Below the pieces are notes generated by a model that was not told the DNA's origin, searched no databases, and was given only the letters and a program-made list of their open reading frames with translations. 64,000 nt of DNA from Toxonevra muliebris (taxonomy: Eukaryota > Arthropoda > Insecta > Diptera > Pallopteridae), in assembly GCA_963691655.1 (NCBI GenBank), contig OY829326.1, positions 84,375,235 to 84,439,234 of the forward strand, read 5' to 3'. Position numbers and translations under genes: made by a program. Each line of letters begins with the position of its first letter. The stretch's first letter is position 1. Shown here in pieces: positions 1 through 11,879 of the stretch.

Positions 1-1030
1 GCTGCTCACTGGTCACTGGCAGCAGCAGTGACAGCACCAGCAGCAGCAACATTGCCAGTTGCGAGCGCAGTTTGTAACGCAATATTGGTGCCACCTTTTC
101 TGCATGCGCAATAACAATGTAGCTCGAAGCTCTGCATCATTAATGCATCCATCGTAAGGACGGCCGCAAGAGTATGAAATATGAAACGATGGTTCAGCGA
201 ACAAAAACAAAACAGAAAAAGACAAGCGAGCAAAATCCTATAATTAAACAATTATTGCAACTCCCACTTTTTGCTTGTGGGTATTGGTTGGGGCCTTACG
301 CTATGTGCGCTACTCCTCCTTTTCGGGATCGGAACTGCGCGATCGGAGAACGCATCAGAATGTTGTTACAAATGCGGCACAGATTTGTGGCAACAGCTAG
401 TGAACCACCTCCGTCTGTTGTCTGACTCCTATGCTCGTCTGTTTGTCTGAGCAGAACATTAGCGAGAAAGAAGGAGTTGACTTTTTGTTTTCGTTGTCGT
501 TGTTTGCTGTTTTTGTTTTGGCTTTTCAGTTAGTTATTGACTATTTTTGTTAAGTAGTAACAAACAATTTGAATACTGCACTCATTTACCCAAATGCATC
601 AATGGTACTTGCTCCCTTATAGTGAACAAAGATAACTCATCCATCAGAATTCAATGTTATCGATGAACGTCGAATTGCATGCGACACCGATGTCTGTGCC
701 CGACCGCCCGCCCGCTCGCAATTCAGTATTGCATGCTCCGCATCCCACAACAGGTTGCGCTTCAGCGAGGACCTTCGGCTATAATTATATACCTTATTAC
801 CTTATTCCCTTAATGCAAACAGCAATTAAGTGCGCATATTTCGAGGAATTCCCATAGACGCGTCATTTATGCGATCATCATCGTTGTGCTGACACACATA
901 CACACACGCGCTCTTACTCTTTGCCCATCATCATCACCATCTTCATAAACAATCTCGTTCACAGCAGTGCGTTCATTTCGCGATCATGCATATTCGTCCC
1001 ACATTCTAATATTAATGCGATCGCACAGTG
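1..1030. promoter_or_regulatory. GC-richer single-copy island, possible host regulatory or 5' region
   Basis: This stretch has more balanced base composition than the flanking DNA. It contains CAG/CAA triplet runs near the left edge, a CpG-containing patch around 660-780, and a TATA-like tract (ctataattatatacc) near 779-793. Short open frames are present on both strands, but none resembles a known protein and none has convincing splice sites. It could be a promoter, enhancer or untranslated exon of a gene lying to the left. The sequence shows only the composition change; the regulatory reading is inference. Confidence 0.25.
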
Positions 1031-4000
1031 TGTCAATGCAAAAAAGAAACGTGTAAAAATTCGGCAGAAATTCATTTCACTTCCAGAAATTTTTACTATT
1101 TATATTACTAGATATTACATACCGCTCTTTTGCTACAAAACTGTCATAATCCAAAAAAAAAAATAGAAATAAGTATACAGAAGTAACTGTTAATACTTTA
1201 TAAACCCTTCTCGTGTGACGATTAATTGTTGTTATTACGTTCTACGGAGTGGTAAATCATTGAAAACTTTAAATGCAAGCAGAAGAGAAATTTGTTTAAA
1301 AATGTGATTTTCTCGTATATTTATTTTTTTGAGTTATGACAGTAAACGAGCGAAAAATCAACATTGCCATTATTTTTTGTGAAGTTTACAATTGTCTAAT
1401 AACCTAACAAATTTCTATTTGTCAAGTTTCAAAGACGAATGGTGTGAAATAAGAAATTTGAAATTGTGGTGGGCACACTGTAAAAATGATATTTCATTGA
1501 GAATCGAATTTAGTTTTTGACTGATTAAAAGATTGGAGAAGAAGAATTTTTAATGTTTTTTTTTTTGGGAAAATAAAAATGTTAGCTGTCAATTGGATTT
1601 GAACAGCAAGAATTTATATAGAGGGTTGCTAGAGGGTTAATAAATATTATAATTGTTTGCAAAATGTGTAAAAAAAAGTAATAGATCTTATGGTTTTCCT
1701 GCTTTTTACAACAATATAATTGAGGGTTGCTGAGTTGCTTTCCGAATTTCAAGGAAATTTCGCTGAAGTTTCGTTACCAGGCAGTAAAGTAATCATCGAA
1801 TCGCTTATATTGCTCAGTATAAATACTGCATACCCTGATTTTTGCTTTGTTATAAGCCTGGCTACAAACCCATTTAAATTTGGGAACAATTCTAACCCTT
1901 GTGTTAAGTCAATAAATTTGCTGTATACTTGAACTATGGTTTAAATTGAGGTACAGTATATTGATTCTACAATTGATTGAAATATCAAAGCAATAAGAAA
2001 AATTATCTTATTTAAGCTACTTTTTTACCATATCCGCATTTTAAGGAAAGTTTAAAAACCAAGTTTCTTAAACTACAATCGTAGACATAAGATACTCTAT
2101 CATATTGCCACAGATATGATAAAGGTCGAATTTACTTCCACACTCCGTCTCCTTCTTGGATCTGCTATTGCACACATTTACTATTGAGATTTGGAGTGAC
2201 TACCCGTGAGTCATATTAAAAGAAAATCGAAGGACGCCGCTTACGAATTTGTTTGATTCCAGTCAAAATTTCATGGAAGGACTCAATTTGCACCTACTGC
2301 CAATGTTTCTTATTTCTCAGGGGTTCATCTATCTAGTTACGTACGATGGGCCCGAAAAAATAAGTTTCCATCCTTTCGAAAATTTTAAAATTTCTTGAAT
2401 TTCTTTTTTTTTTATATTTGTTGAATGCACTGTAGTTTGCTGTTTCTCGTTGCTTCATCTGAAATATTAATGAGCCCCAGTTCGGCCTACAAATACTGAT
2501 GTGCAAGACAACAAAAAAAATGAAATGAAACAAAATCAGAGAAATAAATTATTTGATTCATATTCACCCCCGGTCGCCTTTCTAACCTTTGAGTGTGTAT
2601 GTGTGAGTGTGCCTGTGTACATGTATGTATGCACCTTACAAAGTGCGAACGCTTCGCTGCGTGTTGACTGATTTTTATTTTTCGAGTAGCATTCAATCTG
2701 AATAATTAAGCAAGCAGAGAATCCGAAAAGTCAAAAAGGCAATGTTATTGACCAAAACAAATTATTAAAAATAAATTAGTAACATTGAATACAATATTTT
2801 TAAAATATATAATTATTTGCTAGACATCTCTTCTGTTTTGTATTTTATTGAAAACAAAAAAAAAACAAAAAAAAAAAAAAACGCGCGTGCTCCCAAGGCA
2901 ATTTACTCTACTCTATATGTATGCATGAATGTAGTATATCTTAAGAAATAGAAAACCCATTAAATACTAATCTATTTTCAATTTCTCAAGATATTTAAGT
3001 ATGGTTAATGATGGAAATCATGAAAATCGTAGGGAGTAAACGATGCCCATAGCATGCATAGCGATCATTTAAGTCGCATCAGTGGAGGTGGCTACTTTGC
3101 TACCCAAATCATCCTTATATTATTAATTGAATGCATTCACTTACGTATGTATGTATACATACTCGCTTGCATATACTTATATTGCACATACATATTAGTA
3201 TTCTTCTAATGTAATTTATTTGACTAATCTATTCCTTTTTAATTTAAACTTAAGCTTCATTTATCAAACTAAATTTAATAATTTAAATTGTTCAATGCTG
3301 TTTCACTATGCACACAATTAAGAAATAAATACATAAGACATTGCATCCCAACGGCGACACTGAAGCGCTTTAAACTTTTGTGCTCGCTGCGGCTCAGTGG
3401 TTTGTGCGTCGACCTTCTTTGGTAATTTCGTATGGCGTTTTCAAACGCCACCCCGCTTGAACAAATATTAGGACTTATTTCTGAACATCTTCCATCTCTC
3501 AGTCGTCAATGGCAAACGAAGGAAATAAGTTCCCCTTTTTATAAGGCATTTCTTTCATATTACATCTTCGATCAGGCCATTTACAAAGGATTAAGGTTTG
3601 AGCCGGAGGATTAGCTATAATAAATTAAGAGAAAAATATTTTAATAAAAATTTTTCCATTTTTTGCTTATGGTATACATTCTGTGTCAAAATATAAATAG
3701 TTCTTAGATATATTAAACTATAATTCCTACAGTATTGATTTCCACTAGAATACCGAGCACAAAATGCTGTTAATTCTAAATATTTATGAAGACACTAAAT
3801 ATTTTCGAATTGTTTGAACAAGTTTAGCTGAATCGATTATATTCGAAAAAAAAAACATTTTGGTTAAAAAAATGATATGTGTCAATATTTTTGGAAATCA
3901 GATCAAAACAACACAAAGTATTACACCCCTGTAAAACAAATTTGAAAGCGTATTGCGAAACTAATTAAGATTAAGAAGAATGTAAATCTTAAGATCCATA

Positions 4001-4896
4001 TCTTGTTAGGTTTCTTAGATATGTTTTTTTTTACAACTTTAAAACTTCGTTCGCGTACTTATCAAAGTGCTTACCTCTTTATGGAGAATTTTTGTTACTC
4101 ACGCAAATCATGCATCCAACTAGTTTTTAATGGAAAAGCGCTCGAACAGACTAATAAGCGAAAAAAGTTGTAAATATTTCATACATATTAGACAAATGCT
4201 GGGCTTTGGAACAGCAAATTGTTAGGTTCCTCCGCTTCAGGTCCACTCCGGCTCTGCTCCGTGCTTCGCTCCGAACTCCAACATCATATCATTTTCCTAA
4301 TAAAAATCGTTTTTTTTTTTTAATTATGTATTTTTTTTTAAATATGTATGTATCGTAATCTTAATTTACTAAAGCTCCAACACTCATTTATAAAGGAATG
4401 TAAGAAAGTACTGTGTTCGTATGATATATTTCGCAAATTTTCTGATATCTGTCTGAAATTGTGCACAAATATTTTTTTTCACCATACGGTGAGCTAGTTC
4501 GAAAATTGGAAAAAGCCGCGCCTACCTTTGATGAAAAACTTTGATTTTGATCAAAATAAAAATAGTTAAAATACTAAATATTGGGGTATTAACATTAAAC
4601 TTTTTTACACGAGTTTCTATACATTCCCGGAAAGTTTGGAAATAATAATAACACTACTCAACACAAAACTTACTTCAGACTCTGGTACGTCATTTCTATA
4701 TTATTCGCGGGATCTGATCACAATGGGTACTCAGTTTTTTGGGACATTTGTTTTAGATATTTGCATTTAGAAATTTTAGAAAGTTCCAATCATTTAAAAA
4801 AAATTTCTAAATTCATAGCAGCAAAAAGTGACATACATTTTCGCTTCGAAATACGTGATCTACGAACAAAATTCTATTGCAGTATATGTATAATAG
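1031..4896. other. AT-rich stretch with no recognised gene
   Basis: I see only A/T runs, TG-rich and TATG simple repeats (about 2590-2640 and 3140-3190), and short open frames without family resemblance. Around 4235-4290 a patch rich in CTCCG motifs stands out and may be a fragment of a hAT-type element end. Confidence 0.5.
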
Positions 4897-6314
4897 CAGA
4901 GGCGGATACAAGGGAGGTGTGGGGGAGGGCGGGAGGGGTGGAACAGGGGAAAATTTCCCCTCCCAAAAGATTTTCAATCACTTCAAAATTTAATAACTTA
5001 AACAGGCAAAAAGATGAACATAATTAGTTATTGTTGTTTTTAGTTATTACGATTTACTTTCAATTATAAGAATAATGAATAGTCTGGCTCATTTAACCAC
5101 TTTCCTTCTCTATGGAAATGTACTGAAATAATAATGATACCTAAACCAAATAAACCTGAAAACTCAGTGCCCTCATATAGTCCTATAACTTTACTGGCAA
5201 TATTCTCGAAAATATTCGAAGTAGTAAATTGCTAATAATACAACAAAATAAGAATATATTTCCGAATAACCAATCTTCATAAGCACGGTACTCCTGAGCA
5301 ATATCATCGCATAGTGAATATTGCCACTGACTTTCTGGAAACCAAAAAATATTGCTCTGCCATATTTTTGGACATTCAAGAATAGTTCGAAAAAGTTTGA
5401 CATCATCTGTTATACAAATTAAAAAATTGACTTTCAGCTCCATTTTATTTGGTCTTAAAGTCCTATCATTCAATGTCAAAGTAAATGATGATACGTCAGC
5501 CAAATGTCAAGTGAAAGCCGGAGTACCACATGGCTGTGTTCTGGGTCCTGCTCTTTATTCGATTTTTCCCTTCGACTTGCCTGAAACTGTTGGTGTTACT
5601 ATAGCTACTTATCCAGATAATACTGCCATTTTAGCGTCAAATTAATCTCCTACAGAAGCTGTTAATCTAATTCAGAAACAGCTCGACGACGTTCAACAAT
5701 GGTTACTTCGTTCGATTCCCAGATGGGGTTAAATTCTTAAAAAATGTCCAAATGGATTGTTCTAATAAAATGGATAATTTCGGTGATTTACTTCTTAAAT
5801 ACGTGACTCGAGTACCAGTTCAACGGTTTCTATTCTCAGGTATATCCACCAAAAAAAAAAAAACAAAATTGTAGGTTTCGAGTCGATAGAAAGAAAATCC
5901 CAGATTTGAAAGAGAAAATTTGAATACATGGTAGGAATCAGCGACCTTAAATCATTCTTAAAATTCTACTAATACTCGACCCATTATAAACCAATCTAAA
6001 ACCGAAAACTGAATAAATGTATAATATTGTTGTATTTTCCACGATCCTTTACTTTGGAAATAGATCATACAAATTGTGAAATGCTTTGCTACAAGAACAG
6101 GGTTTCCCCAAAATGCGTAACGTACCAGTAAGTTTTCACATGGCCATACCTTTGAAATTGTTAGTCATCGAAATAAAGTTTATGACCAAAAAAAAAAAAA
6201 CCATAGACGAACGAGAAAAAAAAACGCTCCAGCCCGCGTTTGGGCGTTTTGGTTCATATGGAGAATTTTTTACTTTTTATTTCCCCCAAAACATGTTTCC
6301 TGTATCCGCCACTG
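4897..6314. mobile_element. hAT-like element bounded by CAGNGGCGGATACA inverted ends
   Basis: The left end reads CAGAGGCGGATACAAGG and the reverse complement of the right end reads CAGTGGCGGATACAGG, an imperfect terminal inverted repeat. The flanks are ATAATAG (4890-4896) and ATAATGG (6315-6321), a near-match target duplication of 7 bp. Ends starting CAG with 7-8 bp duplications point to the hAT superfamily, but no hAT transposase is visible, so this would be a non-autonomous copy. It encloses a Jockey reverse-transcriptase relic at 5085-5735, either captured or inserted later. G-rich and C-rich runs lie just inside both ends. Confidence 0.6.
5085..5735 (+). pseudogene. Jockey-type non-LTR reverse transcriptase fragment, inactivated
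   Basis: Translation gives consecutive blocks of an insect Jockey-clade reverse transcriptase: IIMIPKPNKPENSVPSYSPI near 5130-5190, HRIVNIATDFLETKK and SAIFLDIQE near 5310-5385, then KAGVPHGCVLGPALYSI and TIATYPDNTAILAS up to 5640. The catalytic F/YADD box is mutated to YPDN, and several stops and frame changes interrupt the reading frame, for example the TAA ending the last open frame at 5643-5645. Weak similarity (EAVNLIQKQLDDVQQWLL) continues past the stop. Neither the 5' part of the element nor its 3' tail is present. It is a dead fragment; clade assignment is from motif recognition only. Confidence 0.8.
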
Positions 6315-6321
6315 ATAATGG

Positions 6322-7842
6322 TATAAACAGAACCAAAGAAGTCTACCTTAACTTTAACAACAAGCACGTAGAACTTTATGAACTTAAAACAAATTTTGAG
6401 CTGCAGCTTCAACAACGCTACAATAGATTCTATTCAAATTTTTTCAACTACAGAAGGTTTTCTCCCTTGTGAGAGGAGAAACATTGCCATATTTCCCCCA
6501 AAAAAGCCAAGTCCTGTCAAGTTTTAATACGAAAATATATGTATTTTTCGAGTTTTCCTTTGTTTCTGGATTCTTTTAATGATTTTGACGATTTTGCACA
6601 AATAAACGAAGTAAATAATTTTAATTTATGCCTTGAACACTATAGCATCGGATGACGGAAAACTATCCGACGGATACCCGCTGGCATAGAATTACGTCGG
6701 TTCGGGTTTCTTAAAGTCGGGTTACAATTTAAAAATTAGTATTTTATTAAAAAATAAAACAAACATTCAAATGCCTCAAAGTTTTACATCTTTCGATAGA
6801 AATTTATATTTTAAGTACTTGGCAATTATTTAAAGAAAATCTTAGTCGCGGCGTCAATAACAAAAAAAAAAAAAAGAAAAAATGACGTTAAATAAGGTTT
6901 CAAAAACAAAATATACAAACAATACAGCAAAATATACCAACTTGCCCATCATTCCACCATACTTTCAAAATTTAATAGGTCCAATAATATTATAGTTTCC
7001 GCATGTTTAGGAGATGCTATGCTTTCTTGAACGGGCAGAAATTTTAAATCCTATAACTTCAGGGAAACCTAATACAATAATTGTGCAAAATTTGGAAAAA
7101 AAAGTTGGCTCATTAGGCAAGACTCGGAAATAAAAAACAAACGAACATACAAATTTTGTATTAATATTCTTATAACATTTTTACATGAAAAAAAAAATTA
7201 ATAACGACAACAACAATTAGCCATCAGACTGTTTTTGTTTGAAAAAAAAAATAACGTTTAACTGGTGTCAGATTCTACTCGCTAAAATGCTCTAAAATAG
7301 TTAACATTAATTTATTTAAATAAATATGTAATAATATTAATAAAATCAAAAAAACTGATTTCCTTAAAATTAAGTAAAATAAGTCAATAAAGAGAGAAAC
7401 AATTTCATTTAAAAATGTATAAAACAAATATATATTATTATTATTGAAAAATCAAATAAATAAGTAAGAAAAACGAAATAACATTCTTGTTTTGAATAGT
7501 TAAAAAATTAAATGAACATTCCTGGGTCCGATTTTTTGAGTAGTCATAGTTCACCAGTAATCAATACAACAATTCTAAAAGCTCTCAAAATGGTTTCATC
7601 AAATTTCTTGTACATTTCTCTTGATGCCACAAAATTTGATAAATTTTATAATTTTTTTTAGTAAGTCTTTTGTTCTTTTCAGCTAATTGTAAAATTTTAG
7701 TTTTGTTAGTATCAATTTGGGGAAATATTCTTTCCACATTTGCTACCTGCAAGTGCTACCCTGAAATACAATTACATTTTTATAATAATCAAAACATATT
7801 TAAGTCTATTCGGCATATTATGGCAAAAACTGTAAAAACTGA
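6322..7842. other. AT-rich stretch with no recognised gene
   Basis: Poly-A rich, low-complexity DNA. An open frame before 7843 leads into the mariner relic in a different frame. Nothing else is supportable. Confidence 0.5.
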
Positions 7843-8301
7843 AAAATTGTTCATTCGGAATTCTTACCGGAGGGCCAAACCGTCAATAAAGAATATTATC
7901 TTGGCGTTATGAGGCGTTTGAGAGAGAATGTTCGTCGCAAAAGACCAGATTTGTGGCGGAACAACAGTTGGATTTTTCACCACGATAATGCACCAGCGCA
8001 CAAAGCGATCATTGTGAACGAGTTTTTGAACAAAAATTCAACAAATATCATCGAATAACCACCGTACTCTCCAGATATGGCCCCGTGTGACTTTTTCCTG
8101 TTTCCAAAACTCAAATTACTACTTCGTGGAACCCGTTTTGAGAGCATTGAAGACATCAAAACTAATTCGCAACAAGAACTGAAGGCCATCCCGGAATATA
8201 GCTTTAAAAAGTGTTTCGATGATTGGATTGTTCGTTGGAAGAAGTGTATTGCCTCAGAAGGGGCCTATTTTGAAGGGGATATAATAAATTTAGATGATTG
8301 A
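7843..8301 (+). pseudogene. mariner-family transposase, C-terminal half, with in-frame stop
   Basis: The frame reads HSEFLPEGQTVNKEYYL, then WIFHHDNAPAH, YSPDMAPCDFFLFPKLK and KCFDDWIVRWKKCIASEGAYF, ending NLDD-stop. Mariner transposases cut and paste DNA using a D,D34D catalytic triad. Counting from the aspartate in HHDNAPAH to the aspartate in APCDFF gives exactly 34 intervening positions, which is the mariner signature. A TAA at 8056-8058 breaks the frame between these two aspartates, and the N-terminal DNA-binding half and first catalytic aspartate are absent. No inverted repeats were found around it. The copy is dead, but otherwise fairly well conserved. Confidence 0.88.
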
Positions 8302-8312
8302 TAAGTTGTTTT

Positions 8313-8345
8313 ATTATATATATATATATTATATATATATATATG
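8313..8345. repeat. (TA)n microsatellite
   Basis: Nearly uninterrupted TA dinucleotides just downstream of the mariner relic's stop codon. Confidence 0.95.
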
Positions 8346-8956
8346 TTTTATTTCAAATTTCCGGGTTCTTATTTGACAGAATATATATTTTTAAATATAA
8401 GCCAGAAACATGCGCAGTGTGGCTTACAGACAACTTAGGGCCTCTGCTTTGTTTTTACTTGCTGCCGGCAGTAATTTATAGGCTAAGCCGTACTCACTGA
8501 ACATATAAACGACAAACTACATATTATGAATTAAATAACATTAATCAGATAAATTTGGTTATAATAAGATTGTTGTTTTTTTATATCAGCTGCCGAAACA
8601 AAAGAAAATATCGGCTACCAGCCACCGCTTAAAAATCGTCAAACCGCCGATAAATAAAAATAGACGGCGTTGGTGTTTTGATGCAACATGTTGGCTCGAA
8701 AGAGCAGAAAAATAATATGATGGAAAAAATTGCGTAGAAATTCCAACAGTTCTGCGGAGCAGGAATTCACAACTACCCATTCAGAAGACACACATTCCAC
8801 AGTTGCGCAACAGCTGTATCTTCTGAATGCAACCAATAATCCTTGCTGTGAAAGTAATTAGTATTATACACTTAAACCTATAACAAGCTTTTTAGAATAT
8901 CACTCGCATTGACGTGGAAAAAGTTTGGTCATTATATTTTTTGAGAGTACAATAAT
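8346..8956. other. No recognised gene
   Basis: Mixed-composition DNA. The part at 8580-8850 is less AT-rich and has short open frames on the minus strand, but I could not match these to any family. Confidence 0.4.
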
Positions 8957-9330
8957 GGCTGCATTTCGCGGACGTAAAATCAGAAAAGCTGATTTCAGAG
9001 TTTGTGAGAAACACGTCGCTGAGTGTTTCTGATAAGCAAAGCGGCTTTCATTTGGACGCCATTCTAGTAATCATATTATTTTTCTGATTTTTCAGGTCAG
9101 CATTATTTCCCAAAATTTTGACAGTTTTTTGACTGGATACAAACTCGAAATCGTCTATAATTTTATTTTTGGAAGTAAATTGAAATATTTCACAAACTAG
9201 AATTTAATGATTTTTAAAAATTTTACAACTAAAGCATCATGCCATTTCTAAGACGTAAACACTGATTACTGATTTTTGATTAATCACTTTGAAATCAGCT
9301 TTTCTGATTTTACGTTCACGAAACGCACCC
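8957..9330. mobile_element. MITE with about 44-bp terminal inverted repeats
   Basis: The left end GGCTGCATTTCGCGGACGTA continues with AAATCAGAAAAGCTGATTTC. The reverse complement of the right end, GGGTGCGTTTCGTGAACGTA, continues with the same AAATCAGAAAAGCTGATTTC. Together this is an inverted repeat of about 44 bp with few mismatches. The 20-base inner block is itself partly palindromic. Both flanks carry AAT, possibly a 3-bp target duplication as in PIF/Harbinger elements. No coding potential is seen inside, so it would depend on a transposase elsewhere. Confidence 0.75.
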
Positions 9331-10998
9331 AATATTTGCCAGCATTTAGCAAATTTTTGATATTTTTTATTAGAAAACCATTTTATAAACATTATTTTTC
9401 CTTTGTTAGAGTTTATATTTAGAAAAAATTACCGAAAAACTGCAACATTTTTGGGTCAAAAAATGGCTCAAATCCATTTAATTCAAAAGGTTGTCGAGAT
9501 AAAACAGAAATAATTACTTGCTGCATAAAGTTTGAACCCTTTTATAGGTAACTAATGTAATTTTTACCTACTCCATTTGACTTTATATTTTTGATATATT
9601 TTAGGAAAAGGGCTAAAAAAGTTAAAATTTTCGACTTTGCATCAAGATATCTGGTAAACTAAATAAAAAACACACCGTCCTTGACTTGAGTTACTTAACT
9701 TAATTTATTGTGAGTTCAACGGCGCACATGAGAATGGATGCCGAAACTGGGTGAACTTACAGATCTGATGACTTTTGAAAACAAAAAAATTGCTGTCTAT
9801 ATATTTTATTAGGCACTGATTTCGATTTTAATATTGCATTTTTAGACCCATATTTGGGGTCTCAGTGGTGTTCCATATTGAGCTTTGAGTAATAATAGAG
9901 CAATCTCAATGAAATTTTACATATAGAACTCTCATAACTTTTGATTTATTTCAATTTCACAATTAGAGTTCCAGAGAAATTTTATAGGGGGTCTGGAACA
10001 GTAGCGGAAAAACTCGTTCAGCAATTTTGATCAAATTTTATATGGTGAATTTTTAGCTAAAAACTAAACTATTCGTTTATACTTACCTTATATCCTTAGA
10101 TTTAACGTGATTTTCTAAATTATTAAAATTTGTATTTCCAAAAAAATTTATTAAAATTTATGTAATCCCTATGCAATTTCGTCTCATGGTGTCATTAACT
10201 ATTCAGTCACTATCGCTATAACAGTTGCTGTTACTGCTACCACTATTGTTACTCTCACTCTCATCATCGCCGTTACTTCCAGATAATTCCAGTAGTAAAA
10301 AAATACTTTGTTGCTGGCTTCTTGCACTCTTCAGACATTATGCCAATTGAGAAAAGTATTTGTTTTGCTACTGCAGTTCTAAGCACAAAGATCCTATGAA
10401 CATTAACTGGCATTCTGTGCCTTGAATATATTTCAATATATATTTTAACAGTGTCACGGGCAAATATATCAAAATTTATAATTAGGAGAAACTTGTAGGT
10501 ATTAATTTTAGTACAAATGCGGTTTTTTGTAGAAAGTGTTCCGGAGGTGGCTAAAACCGGATGAAGTTTTAATCACATCTAAAAGTACACTTCGTCCTAC
10601 AGCCATGTATGTGAGTACTTTTCTTTCTTTTCTACTCCACGTAATTTTCGAATATTTTTTAATCTTGTCTTAAAACTGCAATCTTTTACCATTCGAATGA
10701 GATGAAAAATTATTTCTGAGTTAGTTTTGGGAAAAAGGTTAATTGGTTATAAGTAATGGGTTTTATGGGATCAAAATCTTAGACCGCCTCTAGGCGGTTT
10801 TGAGAAAGAAAACTAAAAAAAAAATACCAATATAATTATTTTGGTTGCATAGAGTACTGTGTTTAATTCCTAAAAAAATATTTTCATTAAAGTATAATAG
10901 AAAATGAAAGAAAAGTTATAATTTCATTTTCGTTTTTGGCAATTACATAAAATGTTTACAAAAGAACGGAATATCCATTTAAAAAAAACGATTTAATT
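9331..10998. other. No recognised gene
   Basis: AT-rich, with no open frame of note. CT/CA-rich trinucleotide runs lie near 10220-10280. Confidence 0.45.
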
Positions 10999-11450
10999 TT
11001 ATTGGTTAAGTTTCTGGTGAAAAACATAAAAGCAAAGGCTTAACTTGCATTTTCGGCATATTATTTGTATTTCAGAAGCGCAGTCGGGAAATTTATAGGT
11101 ATTTTTACTAGTACGCCGTAAAACCTGTGGAAAATATTCGACCCCATCATAGCGAACGTCTATCGGTGGCAGAAAATCTTTTTTTCCTGAACCCTTTTTT
11201 TGAGTAGAGGTGCATGGGCGTCCTAGTGCTTTCGACAACTAAGAATTTTCCAATGTGCAATCAGGTGTGCAACCTCTGCTCGAAAATTTGGAAACTGGTT
11301 TTGTCTATTATTGGGATCATGCTTGTTGATACTTTTAAACGAAATATAAGCTTTCACCATGATTACGACAAGCAAATGTGTAAATACGTGATTTGTGTAA
11401 TAAGTCCATCCATAAAGTCGGCATTACCCATATGGCTCTTATATTCATGT
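10999..11450 (-). pseudogene. piggyBac-like transposase C-terminal fragment
   Basis: Reading right to left, the minus strand gives VVIMVKAYISFKSINKHDP, then LIAHWKILSCRK, then IDVRYDGVEYFPQVLRR and CASEIQIICRKCKLSLCFYV ending FHQ. This order (a VNAYILYK-like helix, then a basic linker, then a cysteine-rich RCxxCxxKxxxxCxxC...CFxxFH region) is that of the C-terminus of piggyBac-type DDE transposases, which insert at TTAA. Some expected zinc-binding cysteines are replaced, and a stop separates the helix part from the cysteine-rich part. No TTAA-flanked ends were located around it. Confidence 0.6.
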
Positions 11451-11465
11451 ATTATATACCAACAT

Positions 11466-11545
11466 CCATGCCAGGACGTATCCAGAGGGGGGATATAGGG
11501 GCTGAAGCCTGCCCCCTTCTGCCCTCCCCCCCCCCCCCCCCCCAG
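11466..11545. other. Orphan transposon-end-like motif followed by poly-C tract
   Basis: CCAGGACGTATCCAGAGGGG resembles the CAGNGGCGGATACAAGGG end of the element at 4897, and is followed by G-rich then C-rich sequence ending in a run of about 17 C. No matching partner end was found, so only one end may survive. Confidence 0.35.
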
Positions 11546-11879
11546 AACCCAACAATCTTATAATAAGCAGTCATTTTTGAGAATCCAAAAATATTTAGAT
11601 TTTTCCAAAATAAAAGCCATCAGCAGTGAAAAGAATATACTTTCAACAAACGAAAAACTTTAGGATTTAAAATATTATTTTATATTATATGTTTTTTTTA
11701 ATAATAATAATTTAATAGAAATATTAAAATGGGGTCGGATATTTGAATCAATTCTGATTAGCCGCCATGCTGGGCGGATGCCAATAGGATGCACCTTACA
11801 GTGCAACTGGTTATTAAATACATTCAGACTACATTGAATCTACAATTTCAATGCCAGCTTATGAATGCCTTACTTTTAA

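Noticed and set aside
6..251. 81-residue minus-strand open frame with alanine-rich tail
   Set aside because: The composition follows a CAG/GCA triplet run; no family resemblance and no splice or polyA support.
4235..4290. CTCCG-rich patch as a complete hAT element
   Set aside because: Only one end-like motif; no inverted partner or target duplication found.
5710..5735. tRNA T-arm-like sequence (GTTCGATTCCCAGATGGGG)
   Set aside because: No acceptor stem, D-arm or anticodon arm of proper length upstream; it is a chance match at the end of the LINE relic.
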